From: Anaerocolumna sedimenticola
Lineage (GTDB): Bacteria; Bacillota; Clostridia; Lachnospirales; Lachnospiraceae
Assembly: GCF_009931695.1 (NCBI RefSeq)
Contig: NZ_CP048000.1
Location: 4,544,501-4,608,500, forward strand
Length of the DNA stretch: 64,000 nucleotides
Direction: 5' to 3'
Every line of letters starts with the position of its first letter. The stretch's first letter is position 1. Both the position numbers and the translations under genes were made by a program. Of this stretch, positions 17,742 to 27,763 are shown one piece after another. The notes under the pieces were generated by a model. That model was not told where the DNA came from. It saw nothing but the letters and a program-made list of their open reading frames with translations, and did not search any database.

Positions 17742-18587
17742 CTAATAATTGATTTCCAAGCCGTCATATGCAAATTCAATTCCATCAAATTGCTTTTGCA
17801 GATTTAAAAAATCATCATAGGATTTTCCCCAATCCTCTTCTAAATGAGTAATAATCACTCTCTTAATATGGTATTTGTTTTTCAATTTAACAATTTCTTC
17901 CATAACAAACAACTCATCTCTGAGCGGATTATTATTTTCAAGGATAAAACCGTCCTTTAAAATATCTCCAACAATTGTGTTTCCAATAACCAGGCAGTCC
18001 GCATCCATGAAAATATCATTTTCTGGAAATGGTTTTACATCACATGGTGCATAAATTACCTTATGTAAATCCTCTTTAAAAACAAAAACAGTGACTCCTG
18101 CAGAATCATCGACCGGTACTAAGTCTATATGTATGGAATTAAGGTCAAGACTCGTAAACGTTTGAATACTTATTAAATTCATGCTTTCATAATAGTTTAA
18201 CGCAGAGCCATATTTCGTTCCCTGGAATTTTAAGTCTTTAATAATTGGCGGCAAGGAAGCTACTGTTATCGGGTTCTTACATTTCACTCCAATGGAGTTT
18301 GCTAACCAGTCCAGCCTCAATTGTTCGACTACCCGCATTCCCATGGTATGGTCAGGGTCAATATGGCTGTAAAGAATATATGCAACTTTCTTAACATCTG
18401 CATTATTCAGTGCATAGGCAATATCTTCCGGTGTATCAATCAATATATTAGCATCCTCAACATATAGGCTGCAACCGCATCTCGCATAAGGAAAACCTTT
18501 TTCCCTTGCCTCAGTACAAACCTTACACTGACATAACGGTCTGGGTATACTGACACAGCCTCCGGAACCTATTATCTTTAATTTCAT
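17742..18587 (-). CDS. MBL-fold metallohydrolase, PhnP-like
   Basis: 281-aa metallo-beta-lactamase-fold protein. The N-terminus has MKLKIIGSGG and a Cys cluster (PLCQCKVC) like the zinc-binding insert of PhnP. The metal motif reads SHIDPDHTMG (HxDxDH, the usual middle His replaced by Asp), with later His in ITHLEEDW. PhnP proteins are cyclic phosphodiesterases of phosphonate degradation, but no phn genes are near. It follows the sugar-isomerase gene by about 90 bases, so an operon of unknown pathway is likely. Function beyond hydrolase is unassigned. Confidence 0.75.
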   Translation of the reverse strand: MKLKIIGSGGCVSIPRPLCQCKVCTEAREKGFPYARCGCSLYVEDANILIDTPEDIAYALNNADVKKVAYILYSHIDPDHTMGMRVVEQLRLDWLANSIGVKCKNPITVASLPPIIKDLKFQGTKYGSALNYYESMNLISIQTFTSLDLNSIHIDLVPVDDSAGVTVFVFKEDLHKVIYAPCDVKPFPENDIFMDADCLVIGNTIVGDILKDGFILENNNPLRDELFVMEEIVKLKNKYHIKRVIITHLEEDWGKSYDDFLNLQKQFDGIEFAYDGLEINY

Positions 18588-18674
18588 AAGCTGACTCCTC
18601 TCAAAATTGTTCTATCGTCCTATAGCTCTCTATTAAAATCATCAATGCAGCACCCCACTTTCTCCCTCTTTTCC

Positions 18675-19460
18675 TTATAAAGACCTTATCCGGGTATATT
18701 TCACAGATTCTCTTAAGGCTTCTATCGTTTTGGTCTCTATAACACATGTGCAGCCATATTTTTCAGCTGTCTTTAATCTCTCTGCCAGATTGATTTCACC
18801 ACTGCCAAGTGTTAGATGGTTTTTATTTCCAACTGCATCATGGATATGAAAGTGTTTTAATCTATCCTTATGTTTTAAAATGAATGGCTCGTCTATATTT
18901 TTTGCTGTATGCGAATGACCAATATCCCAGGTTAATGAGAAAACCTTACTTTGCAAAAGGCATTCTATTGCTGTTTTTTCATATTCCAGATATCCATCCG
19001 TGTTTTCGATTGATATTTTAATATTAGAATCTCCTATTGCTGCACCACAAAGTTCTTTGAAAGCTTCTATATCAGACATATATTTTGTATTATACTTTTC
19101 GAACAGATAGATTTTCCTATCGGGTAATGTAAAATACACCCCCTTATTCAAATGCATGTTTATTATTGGAACTTGAAGCTTCTTTGCAATATCTATCGTT
19201 CGTTTCACCGTATCAGAATAAGCTTTTGTAACTGTTCTGTTAAAATCACAGAAATTCAAATTTTCATCCAGATGTATTGTATAAAAAATTCCATACTGGT
19301 CTGCTAACTTCAGGAATTCATCCGTATTCTCAAGACATTCTATCTGATACTGCGGTAGATTCATATTTAATTCAATAAAATCCAAACTCAATTCTTTACA
19401 AAGCAAAACCGTCTCTTCCAAATTCTTATTTTCAATCAGCGTTGGCATACCAAACTGCAT
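18675..19460 (-). CDS. Sugar phosphate isomerase/epimerase family protein
   Basis: About 261-aa TIM-barrel protein of the AP endonuclease 2 / xylose isomerase-like family. Metal-site residues are visible in SIENTDG (Glu), TWDIGHSH (Asp, His), HFHIHDAVG (His) and VIETKT (Glu). The start at 19460 (MQFGMPTLIEN) follows GGAGGACGG; the longer frame to 19550 adds non-homologous residues that look like remnant sequence. Such enzymes interconvert sugars or inositols; the substrate cannot be told. Confidence 0.8.
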   Translation of the reverse strand: MQFGMPTLIENKNLEETVLLCKELSLDFIELNMNLPQYQIECLENTDEFLKLADQYGIFYTIHLDENLNFCDFNRTVTKAYSDTVKRTIDIAKKLQVPIINMHLNKGVYFTLPDRKIYLFEKYNTKYMSDIEAFKELCGAAIGDSNIKISIENTDGYLEYEKTAIECLLQSKVFSLTWDIGHSHTAKNIDEPFILKHKDRLKHFHIHDAVGNKNHLTLGSGEINLAERLKTAEKYGCTCVIETKTIEALRESVKYTRIRSL

Positions 19461-19550
19461 AATAGTCCGTCCTCCTCTCTGCATCATTAATTTCCCAGAC
19501 AAAATCTGTTTGCGCATACTCCTATGTGTGTCATCCGTATCTTGCTGCAA

Positions 19551-19971
19551 AATCTTTCTTCAATATTAGCTGGTGTCAGTCCGGTTCCATTTGGAAATCA
19601 CGCATGTGCCATGACTTTACCATCGTTCCACCATTTGGAGATAAATGTCACTGTCTTCTATCGTTGCATTTCTAATAAGTAAATTGTTATATCTTAACAG
19701 CATAACTCCCCATAATTTGTTGATTGTAATTGTATATTTCTTTTAAATTCACCATTTTGGTACTGGATACCTATGCTAAATGCAAATTTAAGAAATGACT
19801 ATTCTCTATACACAAAATGCTTTACACCTAATCCCCTGTAACATTGTATTCATTTACCATTTCCTTTTAGTTAATAATTACCATTTTACACCATTTTTTC
19901 AGTGATTACTACTTCAATTTACTGAACCTGGATTCTTCTTTGCTCGTGCTAATTTGCAGATGCTTATATGC
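19551..19971. other. Non-coding gap with a possible gene remnant
   Basis: No intact gene. On the minus strand 19570-19680 reads as short peptide fragments in several frames (for example DGKVMAHA and PNGTGLTPANIEERF), interrupted by stops, possibly the decayed end of an upstream enzyme gene. The remainder is AT-rich without recognisable signals. Confidence 0.3.
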
Positions 19972-20130
19972 GGTCTGGTTCTGAAAATTAGAAAGCACTT
20001 CCTGAGTAAAAAAATAGACCTGAGGCGGGGCGGTTAAGCGAACTGAGTATCAGTTCGCTGCCCTAATCTAGGTCTGTTTTTTTATTATTCTGCGAGGTTT
20101 TCGCATTATTTTCTATTATGTCGGCGAGGG
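19972..20130 (+). repeat. Structured dispersed repeat, copy A
   Basis: About 160 bp: GGTCTGGTTCTG, GCACTTCCTGAG, AGACCTGAGGCGGGGCGG, a perfect hairpin AGCGAACTGA/TCAGTTCGCT, then GGTCTG and T7, followed by TTATTATTCTGCGA...TCGCATTATTTTCTATTA. The outer AGACC/GGTCT stem plus T-run makes the core terminator-like. Copies B and C at 28954 and 30565 are in the same orientation. It may be a small RNA family or a mobile hairpin. Confidence 0.7.
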
Positions 20131-20200
20131 GGATTGCGGGTCCGAATTGAAATAGTTTTTAGCCTCTCGCTGTTCTTGAGAATCATTTCCCTTTCTAACT

Positions 20201-21211
20201 TTATTTTTTCTCTGTCTGTTCCGTGGTATCTACGGCCTGAATCTTCACCGATGCTTTTTTCTTACGGTTTAACTGGAATACATCAAAGCCGATGGCAGCT
20301 AACATGATAATACCTTTGGCAACAAATTGATAGTATACATCCAGTCTTGCAAGCTGCATACCATTGGAGAGGATCGCAAGAATCAGTACACCGGCCACTA
20401 CGCCACTGATCTTACCTTCACCACCACGAACACTCACACCACCTAATAATACTGCTGTAATGATGGTAAATTCAAGTCCAGTACCCATATTAGCTGTCAC
20501 GGAACCAAGTCTGGCGGATAAAATGATGGCACCAACACCTGTCATAAATCCGGCAATTCCTGCGATGAATACTTTCATTCCGAATACATTGATACCTGCT
20601 AGTCTCGCAGCTTCCACATTACCACCAATGGCAAATACATACCGACCAATATAGGTCTTATTAAGAATGAAGCTGACAATTAGGAATAGTACAAATGAAA
20701 TAATAACTGGGATTGGAAATGGTCCAACATAACCCTGGCCTATCCATTTGAAAGCAGCAGGAAGATTGCTAATGGTCTTGGACTGTGTCAATACGAAAGC
20801 AAGCCCCTGGAAGATTGTAGTCGTACCTACCGTTGCCATAAATAACTGTAGTTTCAGCTTATGGGCAATCAGCATATTTACCAAGCAGATTATAATACCA
20901 AGTACGATGGAAACGATGACACCAAATACCGGTAACATACCATACTTCGTCATTAGCAACGCAACTACAACGCCATTTAAGGAAATGGCAAAACCAACAG
21001 AGATATCTACCTCACCAGCCATCATGATAAAGGAAATACCCAGGGCGGTAATGATAATATAGGCATTCTGATTCAGAATATTGATGATATTAACAAAGGA
21101 GAAGAAGTTAGGTGATATAACAGAGAAGATAGCACAACATACTACAAGTAACACCCATGCCATATTATTACGTAGAAACTCTCCCACAATTAATTTTTGT
21201 TTTTCTTTCAT
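20201..21211 (-). CDS. Sugar ABC transporter permease (RbsC/MglC family)
   Basis: 336-aa permease with about ten membrane segments of the BPD_transp_2 family that serves ribose, galactose and xylose importers. Characteristic parts are NILNQNAYIIITALGISFIMMAGEVDISVG near residues 42-70 and GNVEAARLAGINV in the coupling region. It is the last gene of a three-gene operon (binding protein, ATPase, permease), 9 bases after the ATPase stop. Confidence 0.9.
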   Translation of the reverse strand: MKEKQKLIVGEFLRNNMAWVLLVVCCAIFSVISPNFFSFVNIINILNQNAYIIITALGISFIMMAGEVDISVGFAISLNGVVVALLMTKYGMLPVFGVIVSIVLGIIICLVNMLIAHKLKLQLFMATVGTTTIFQGLAFVLTQSKTISNLPAAFKWIGQGYVGPFPIPVIISFVLFLIVSFILNKTYIGRYVFAIGGNVEAARLAGINVFGMKVFIAGIAGFMTGVGAIILSARLGSVTANMGTGLEFTIITAVLLGGVSVRGGEGKISGVVAGVLILAILSNGMQLARLDVYYQFVAKGIIMLAAIGFDVFQLNRKKKASVKIQAVDTTEQTEKK

Positions 21212-21220
21212 AACATCCTC

Positions 21221-22699
21221 CTATAATCCTGAAGCATACTCCAGAATCTTATTCTGTGAAAATTCTTCTTTCTGTAATTCGCCAGTAATGGCTCCTTCAT
21301 GCATAATAATGATTCGATCACTCATACCAATTAGTTCTTCCATCTCGGAGGAAATCATAATAATGGAGATTCCCTGTTCTATCAAAGAATTCATCAGTTG
21401 GTAGATTTCCTGCTTAGCACCAACATCGATTCCTCGAGTAGGTTCATCAAAGATGACGATCTTACTGTCGGTTGCCAGTGTCTTCGCTACTACAACCTTC
21501 TGCTGATTACCACCACTGAGGTTCTTAACATACTGCTTAATCGTAGGTGTCTTAATTCCTAACTTCTGTTGGAACTCAACAGCCAACTCATCTATTTTCT
21601 TTACGGCTACAACCATGCCCTTTGACAATCGGGACAAGCTCATAATCGATATATTCCAATCTATTGGAAACTCTAAGAATGCACCCTCATTCTTACGATC
21701 TTCAGGGATATAACCGATTCCTGCAGCAATCGCATCGTGAGGCGTCTTAATCTTCATTTCCTTTCCATTTACACGAATCATACCGTGCTCTGCTTTGGCA
21801 GCACCATAGATTACTTTCGCTAGTTCTGTACGTCCTGCCCCAACCAGGCCGGCGATTCCCAGTATCTCTCCTTTGTGCAGACAGAAATTAATGTCACTAT
21901 TTCCATTGCCATAGAGATGCTCCACTTCCAGTACTACTTCTCCTACGTTCTTTTCACGTACCGGATAGGATTCATTCAGTTCCCGTCCTACCATCATGGT
22001 AATTAAGTCTTTACGGGAGACTTCTTTCATACTCTTCGTACCAACGTACCGGCCGTCCCGCATAATGCTGACTACATCTGCAATCTCAAAAACCTCTTCC
22101 ATACGGTGGGAGATATAGATGATTGTAACACCTTTCTCCTTCAACTGACCGATGATACGGAACAAGGTCTGTACATCTGCAACGGATATGGAGGCACTTG
22201 GCTCATCCATTATAATTAGCTTAACATTTCTTGTCAGTGTCTTCGCAATCTCCACCAGCTGCTGCTTTCCTGGTGTAAGCTCACCAACCATAACCTTTGG
22301 ATCAATATCAACTCCGAACTCATCAAAGATGTCCTGCGCTTTTCTTTGCATCTCCTCAAAGTCAGGTATGATAGAACCACCAATCTTCTCACCTAAAAAT
22401 ATGTTCTCTACCACTGACATTGTTGGTACTAAATTGAATTCCTGATAGATTACCCCGACTCCCTTATCCTTGGATAGTGCTGGTGTTAAGGAGTCAAAAC
22501 GCTCACCAGAAATATTAATGTGTCCCTGCTCTGGTTTAATAGCTCCACTTATTACCTTAATGAGAGTTGATTTTCCGGCACCATTCTCTCCCATAAGTGC
22601 ATGAACCTGTCCTTCCTCTATGAAAAAACTAACATCGTCCAATGCAACAACGCCGGGATAAAATTTACTTATATGCTCTAATTCTAGAATTTTACCCAT
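21221..22699 (-). CDS. Sugar ABC transporter ATPase (RbsA/MglA family)
   Basis: About 492-aa fused double ABC ATPase. The first domain has Walker A GENGAGKST, signature LTPGKQQLVEIAKTL and Walker B LIIMDEPSAS. The second has a P-loop-like GLVGAGRTE, signature LSGGNQQKVVVAKTL and Walker B IVIFDEPTRGID, as in RbsA and MglA. The start at 22699 (MGKILELEHISK) follows GAGGAAAG; the frame extends to 22768 without a site. It sits between the binding protein and permease genes and powers their import. Confidence 0.9.
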   Translation of the reverse strand: MGKILELEHISKFYPGVVALDDVSFFIEEGQVHALMGENGAGKSTLIKVISGAIKPEQGHINISGERFDSLTPALSKDKGVGVIYQEFNLVPTMSVVENIFLGEKIGGSIIPDFEEMQRKAQDIFDEFGVDIDPKVMVGELTPGKQQLVEIAKTLTRNVKLIIMDEPSASISVADVQTLFRIIGQLKEKGVTIIYISHRMEEVFEIADVVSIMRDGRYVGTKSMKEVSRKDLITMMVGRELNESYPVREKNVGEVVLEVEHLYGNGNSDINFCLHKGEILGIAGLVGAGRTELAKVIYGAAKAEHGMIRVNGKEMKIKTPHDAIAAGIGYIPEDRKNEGAFLEFPIDWNISIMSLSRLSKGMVVAVKKIDELAVEFQQKLGIKTPTIKQYVKNLSGGNQQKVVVAKTLATDSKIVIFDEPTRGIDVGAKQEIYQLMNSLIEQGISIIMISSEMEELIGMSDRIIIMHEGAITGELQKEEFSQNKILEYASGL

Positions 22700-22778
22700 T
22701 CGACTTTCCTCGTAGATCTTTCTAATATTATTTGGAAGCAGCCCTATGTTGCCATTGACTGCTTCCATTGACTGGTTC

Positions 22779-23840
22779 TTATTTCAGATACTCATCTACA
22801 TTACTTGCTTTGATATCAAATGTTGGCTCATAGTATACGCCTAAGTCATCAACCTGTACGTTACCTACTACAGTATCAAACATAACTTTACCAAATTCAA
22901 CACCGAATGCACCAGATCCTCTGTATGTACTCTCATTTGTTACGGATTTCTTAATTGCTTCGCATCCTGTAGAAGAATAATCACAACCGAAGATACCGAA
23001 TTTACTCTTATCGATGGATGGGGTTCTCATGATTACTTCGTCTGCTGGAAGACCCATGAAATCGGAGTATGCAAGGATACATTTTACATCTGGATGGGAA
23101 ACTAACATCATTTCAGTGTATTCCTGTGCTTTTGTTGGAATGGAAGCTGCACCTGTGGAATCATATACTTCTACAATCTTAGCTTTCTTTGTTAATTTTT
23201 CGATTTCCTCTAAGCCCTTTTCTCTCTTGATTGCTTCTTCCGTGTTGTTAAGAGCTAAGATGGCTACTTCAATGCTGCCATCTGCTGCATCCGGGAAGGT
23301 TGCATCGATCCATTCAGCTGCTGCTTTTGCTGCACTCTGGCCAAGGTCAAACTGCTCTACGTTAGCAACGGTATCATAGTAATCTTTGCTTTCTGGAATA
23401 CATCCACACATGGAGATTACAACACCTTTTTCTTTGGCACTCTTTAATGCATCTAAGATACCAGTTAAATCTACAGGGATAACACAGATTGCCTGACAAC
23501 CTGAGATGACCATGTTTTCAATCTGTTCAACCTGTTTTGCAGTTGTCTGATCAGCCTGAGCAACAACTACTTCAATACCATTCTCTTTTGCAGTCTTCTC
23601 TAAGCTGGCTTCAAGGTTCGTTGTAAATTCATTGTCCATTGCTGCAACAGCAAGTCCAATCTTAGTAAGTTCCTTACCATTGATGGTTTTAACAGCATCA
23701 GCAGTATCATTCACAATCTTGTCAGCGCTGTCACTGGCAATAGCAGGTTTGTCATTTGTTCCTGATTTCTGACTACAGCCTGAAAGTAAGGTTGCAATCA
23801 TGGCAATTGTAAGAACAACTCCAAGTAATCTCTTTTTCAT
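22779..23840 (-). CDS. Sugar ABC transporter substrate-binding lipoprotein (RbsB-like)
   Basis: 353-aa periplasmic-binding-type lipoprotein. The signal ends in LLSGC, followed by a short linker and a Peripla_BP_4 domain (IGLAVAAMDNEFTTNLEASLEKTAKENGIEV, VVAQADQTTAKQVEQIENMVISGCQAICVIPVD). AGGAGG precedes the ATG. First gene of the sugar importer operon, separated from the regulatory genes by a terminator at 23905. The ligand is probably a hexose or pentose; it cannot be fixed from sequence. Confidence 0.9.
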   Translation of the reverse strand: MKKRLLGVVLTIAMIATLLSGCSQKSGTNDKPAIASDSADKIVNDTADAVKTINGKELTKIGLAVAAMDNEFTTNLEASLEKTAKENGIEVVVAQADQTTAKQVEQIENMVISGCQAICVIPVDLTGILDALKSAKEKGVVISMCGCIPESKDYYDTVANVEQFDLGQSAAKAAAEWIDATFPDAADGSIEVAILALNNTEEAIKREKGLEEIEKLTKKAKIVEVYDSTGAASIPTKAQEYTEMMLVSHPDVKCILAYSDFMGLPADEVIMRTPSIDKSKFGIFGCDYSSTGCEAIKKSVTNESTYRGSGAFGVEFGKVMFDTVVGNVQVDDLGVYYEPTFDIKASNVDEYLK

Positions 23841-23904
23841 TGTATTTCCTCCTAAATATATGTAATATTTTTTGTACTCTTAGGTTATCGTTTTTCAACA
23901 TAAT

Positions 23905-23942
23905 AAAAAAGGACACTATTTTATGAAAAGGTGTCCTTTTTT
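23905..23942. terminator. Bidirectional terminator between regulatory and transport operons
   Basis: AAAAAAGGACAC pairs with GTGTCCTTTTTT, leaving a 14-base loop. On the minus strand it ends the two-component operon just after the stop at 23944 and precedes the binding-protein gene. Confidence 0.75.
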
Positions 23943-23943
23943 G

Positions 23944-25353
23944 CTATTCTTGCCCCATTGTATCAATTTTTACTATTTTGCCATCCTCCACATACAGAAT
24001 TGTACCGGCCGTCTGATCCACTTCATGTAATCTGTGGCTAATCAGAATGACCTTTCGCTTTTCCGCCAGCTGAAAGATATATTCTCGCATATACTTCTCC
24101 TCCGCAATGTCCAGTCGAAGAAACATATTGTCCAGTATCATCAGATTCTTTCGAAACCGCTCAAATCTATAAATGGCAACCAGTCGATAGAAGAAGTAGT
24201 CTGAATACTGTCGATGACGATTCTGCAGAAAATCAAACTGTTTGTAGAATTCCTGCTCTAATACTTCTTCTCTTGTACGACTTGTCCTTGATAATAGCTC
24301 CCTGTTATTCCTTGGTAGCATCAAATTATGAGTCATAGGGAAATCACTTAACAACTTATCATACTCTCTATTCTCTATAAAAATGTACTGCTTTTTCTTA
24401 GCTGACTTACTTTCTATAATGTCATCAAAAAAATATCTATACGCAGTGAGTTCCTCCCTGTTGATATGGTAAAGCTTGCTAAAATACTTCAGCTCGTCCT
24501 CTCCATTGCCCCAGTCCTTATCATAGACTCCGAGAATGTTATGGCATCTGCTGTCTTTAAAGCTACTACCTCTTTGCATGCTGTAGGAAATTCGGCTATT
24601 CGTACCGGCACTGGGACTCGCACTATTATAAGCCTCTCCCAACCAGTAGTAAGGAATCTCATGCCGAAGAATTGTACTGACAGGCGCAATCTTTTTATCA
24701 ATACCATCGCTCATAATAAGCACACGGTCACATAATTTGTACACTTCATCATACTTCTCACTAAAGATTAGAAAGGACCGTTGCTCTTCCTTCTGCCTTG
24801 CCATCCAAGTCTTCAGGTAAGCAGGATGACTAACTTGCAGAATATTATCCATATAGTCAAACAAAATCACCTTACTGCCATAAGATACGGCTTTGGCCAG
24901 ACAGACTAGCAGTCGCTCATAGTAATCCAGATCTCTAACCACTGCCTCGGGATCCAGTGGAAACCCCAGTGTCTTCATTAAATTGGCAGTTTGGATCTGC
25001 ATTGCTTTCTTGCTGGGCTTAATACCAATCTTACCACTCCGAACGGTGTAGATATTCTCCGCTACCGTGTAGCTTTCAATCAGGACCTCATCGGGACTGG
25101 CATAGAATATCTCATGCTTCTGAATAATCTCATGTAACCTCTTTCTATCAAGGCACTCTTCATTCCAGTAGAACTGACCTTCATAAGCGGTGGTCTTACC
25201 AATTAGCACCTCTTTTAGAATCTCTTTTCCTGAAGAACAGTTCCCAAGAATCAGCAATGTTTCCGCCTGGTATAGTTCCATACAAAGGTGGTCTAACCCA
25301 TACCTCTCACCTGCACAGATATTCTTCGCTCTTACAATCTCAACTTTACTCAT
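23944..25353 (-). CDS. Degenerate two-domain ABC ATPase-like protein
   Basis: 469-aa protein with the layout of RbsA but with lost catalytic motifs. In domain 1 the P-loop is GNCSSGKE (residues 37-44, Glu in place of Ser/Thr), the signature is replaced by LDYYERLL and Walker B is VILFDYMDN without the catalytic Glu. Domain 2 lacks a P-loop, has LMILDNMF at the Walker B position, yet keeps the switch-like ISHRLHEVD. It overlaps the histidine kinase stop by 8 bases and precedes the sugar importer. It probably does not hydrolyse ATP and may instead be a regulatory adaptor that reads importer state or nucleotide. That role is an inference. Confidence 0.7.
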   Translation of the reverse strand: MSKVEIVRAKNICAGERYGLDHLCMELYQAETLLILGNCSSGKEILKEVLIGKTTAYEGQFYWNEECLDRKRLHEIIQKHEIFYASPDEVLIESYTVAENIYTVRSGKIGIKPSKKAMQIQTANLMKTLGFPLDPEAVVRDLDYYERLLVCLAKAVSYGSKVILFDYMDNILQVSHPAYLKTWMARQKEEQRSFLIFSEKYDEVYKLCDRVLIMSDGIDKKIAPVSTILRHEIPYYWLGEAYNSASPSAGTNSRISYSMQRGSSFKDSRCHNILGVYDKDWGNGEDELKYFSKLYHINREELTAYRYFFDDIIESKSAKKKQYIFIENREYDKLLSDFPMTHNLMLPRNNRELLSRTSRTREEVLEQEFYKQFDFLQNRHRQYSDYFFYRLVAIYRFERFRKNLMILDNMFLRLDIAEEKYMREYIFQLAEKRKVILISHRLHEVDQTAGTILYVEDGKIVKIDTMGQE

Positions 25354-26173
25354 TCTCTCTCACCTTCGGAATTAGAATATTGACATCCGTTCCAAGATAC
25401 TTGGTCGAATGTACCGTAATTCCATAATCACTTCCGTAATGCAGTCGGATGCGGTCATTGACATTCTTTAATGCAATTCCGGTCTTATTACTCTTACTTT
25501 CCTCATATCCCTTAATGGTAAATTCTGCTGAACTGCGAAGTCTTTTATTAATCTGTTCTAACGTCTCTTCATCCATTCCTACACCATTATCGGATAATAG
25601 AATCTTCACATTCTTCTCTGTCTCAAAGACCTGTATGGAGACGGTACCTCCATCCTTCTTACGCTCTAATCCATGGTAGATGGCATTCTCCACAATGGGC
25701 TGTAACGTCATCTGTGGAATCTTATAGTTATAGCACTCTTCCTCTACTTCCGTCTTTAGATGGAACTTATCACCGAAGCGATACTCCTGAATGTAGAAAT
25801 AGTCTGCTATATTATTAATTTCATCCCGTATGGTAGCTATGTTCCCTTTGTTGGAGATACAGTACCGAAAGAAGCGGGACAATCGTTCCGTCATGGCCGC
25901 AATGCTGCCATTTCCCTCCATAAGTGCCTCACCGCGAATGGAATCCAACGTATTATAAAGAAAATGCGGATTAATCTGGCTTTGTAACGTCTGATACTGC
26001 ATCTGTTTAGTCAGCACCTTCGACATACATTCCTTCTCCATCTCTGCCTTCTGCCTCTCACATTCCTCTATTACACTTATGTTACCTTGAATATAACGTC
26101 TGTACATAGCAACTAAGGATAGGATATATAGAACGGTAATACCTATGATTACAATTACTGCCTCTATTGACAT
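25346..26173 (-). CDS. Short YesM/LytS-type sensor histidine kinase
   Basis: 275-aa kinase. One membrane segment (residues 4-22) and a charged coiled coil lead to the His_kinase domain with the phospho-acceptor His in QSQINPHFLYNTLDSIR, then an HATPase_c domain with N-box IVENAIYHGLERK and G-box DNGVGMDEETL. There is no extracytoplasmic sensing domain, so the signal must come through a partner. It lies 12 bases after the response regulator and overlaps the degenerate ATPase gene. Confidence 0.9.
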   Translation of the reverse strand: MSIEAVIVIIGITVLYILSLVAMYRRYIQGNISVIEECERQKAEMEKECMSKVLTKQMQYQTLQSQINPHFLYNTLDSIRGEALMEGNGSIAAMTERLSRFFRYCISNKGNIATIRDEINNIADYFYIQEYRFGDKFHLKTEVEEECYNYKIPQMTLQPIVENAIYHGLERKKDGGTVSIQVFETEKNVKILLSDNGVGMDEETLEQINKRLRSSAEFTIKGYEESKSNKTGIALKNVNDRIRLHYGSDYGITVHSTKYLGTDVNILIPKVRENE

Positions 26174-26185
26174 ATACCTTCTCCT

Positions 26186-27763
26186 TTAATGCAATTTACG
26201 ATATTCACTTGGTTTGATTCCTACAACCTTCTTAAAGAGCTTACGAAAATACTTCTCATCTATATAGCCTATAGTGGCCGCAATAGTCTTCACAGGTAAG
26301 GTTGTCGTTTTTAACAGCTTCTTAGACTGTTCTAAGCGAATCTGTGTCAGATACTCTATGTAGTTGACTCCTTCCACCATCTTAAACAACTTGGAGAAAT
26401 AGGCCGGACTGAGATCCACCCGCTGTGCCATCTCCTCAAGTGATATATCCTGCATGTAGTGCTCAGCTATATATTCCTCTGCCTTTATGATAGGCAACTT
26501 CTTCATAGATGTCTTACGATCATAATATTCCTGCACAGACTTGTTAATATATAACTTAAGATGAAGAAAGATATCGGAGACTGAATCTGAACACTTAAGC
26601 TCCTCCATCATATGTGTTACTGTCTGGTTGGTCAAAAGTGTCTCATCCTCTGTTACCAATCTCTCCACCTGTAACACAATACGGCGTATATGATCAAACA
26701 GGTCATCCAGATTCAGTTTACTTTCCCGGTTAACATGTATCTCCATAAGACTGAGTAATTCGCTCGCCTTACTTTGGTTGCAGCTTTCCAATGCTGCCTG
26801 AAACTCGTTCCATTCCTTCTCATTCCAAAAATCAGTTTTACTCTCTGTGGTAATATGTAACTTTTCGAACTCTAGATACTCTCTGTCAGTAAGTAGAAGC
26901 CGTTGCTGCCAGGCAATGCGCGCTGTCTCTATGGATAGTTTCATATCACCAATGCTTGTTACAGGAAGACCTACCCCCATAGTCAACTCAAACTGTCCAT
27001 AGATATCCCTGTCACGTACCATTCGTTTGAGAATCTCAAACAATTCCTCTCGGATACGTTTATAGTCATTCTTCTGATAATTCAGCAGGAGATATACCCC
27101 GTCATCCTTGGCCACTTCTATGGCTTCCTCTATGCTTATGATCCGCTCCAGATTACTTAGTATATCTTCTGAGAATTTGGATTTACCCATATTAAGTTCC
27201 ATTTTGTTCGTCTTAATAATGACTGCCTGAAAAATATCTTTCTTAAATAGTGGGCTTTCTCCCTGCAATTGTGCTCTATTTGTTAGCTCTTCTGCTTCCA
27301 GACCACTTGCCAGCCTGTTTAAGAGAGCTACCTTTTCGCTCTTTTCCTTGTTGTACAGAATCTCATTGACATTCTGCACATTCTTCTGGTCGATAATCCC
27401 ATTAACTGCTTTCTGTAAGGCAGTATTCAAGTCCTCTTGATTGATGGGTTTTACAAGAAAGTCCACTACCCCGTATTGCAATGCCTGTCTGGCATACTCA
27501 AACTGCTTGTAGCCGCTTATAACAATAAAAGCAGTGTCCATATCCTGCTTTCGAACCTGTTGTATAATCTCTAGCCCATCATAAACAGGCATACGGATAT
27601 CCGTTAATACAATATCCGGTTTATGCTTTACAATACTTTCTAAAGCAACCTCTCCATCCTGGCAGACATCAATGATCTCAATGTTCAGGCTCTCCCAGGC
27701 ACCGAGGCATTGTATTAATTGACATATCTTCAATTCATCATCTACAATAATTGCTCTATACAA
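26186..27763 (-). CDS. YesN/AraC-type response regulator
   Basis: About 525-aa response regulator. The receiver domain covers residues 1-120 with IVDDE, phospho-Asp in VLTDIRMP and the Lys in FLVKPIN. A long central region follows. The C-terminal AraC helix-turn-helix pair ends with IAATIGYIDEKYFRKLFKKVVGIKPSEYRK. A TTG at 27763 is the likely start, with GGAGG eight bases upstream; the open frame to 27937 adds unrelated sequence. It probably activates the sugar importer operon together with the kinase. Confidence 0.88.
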   Translation of the reverse strand: MYRAIIVDDELKICQLIQCLGAWESLNIEIIDVCQDGEVALESIVKHKPDIVLTDIRMPVYDGLEIIQQVRKQDMDTAFIVISGYKQFEYARQALQYGVVDFLVKPINQEDLNTALQKAVNGIIDQKNVQNVNEILYNKEKSEKVALLNRLASGLEAEELTNRAQLQGESPLFKKDIFQAVIIKTNKMELNMGKSKFSEDILSNLERIISIEEAIEVAKDDGVYLLLNYQKNDYKRIREELFEILKRMVRDRDIYGQFELTMGVGLPVTSIGDMKLSIETARIAWQQRLLLTDREYLEFEKLHITTESKTDFWNEKEWNEFQAALESCNQSKASELLSLMEIHVNRESKLNLDDLFDHIRRIVLQVERLVTEDETLLTNQTVTHMMEELKCSDSVSDIFLHLKLYINKSVQEYYDRKTSMKKLPIIKAEEYIAEHYMQDISLEEMAQRVDLSPAYFSKLFKMVEGVNYIEYLTQIRLEQSKKLLKTTTLPVKTIAATIGYIDEKYFRKLFKKVVGIKPSEYRKLH

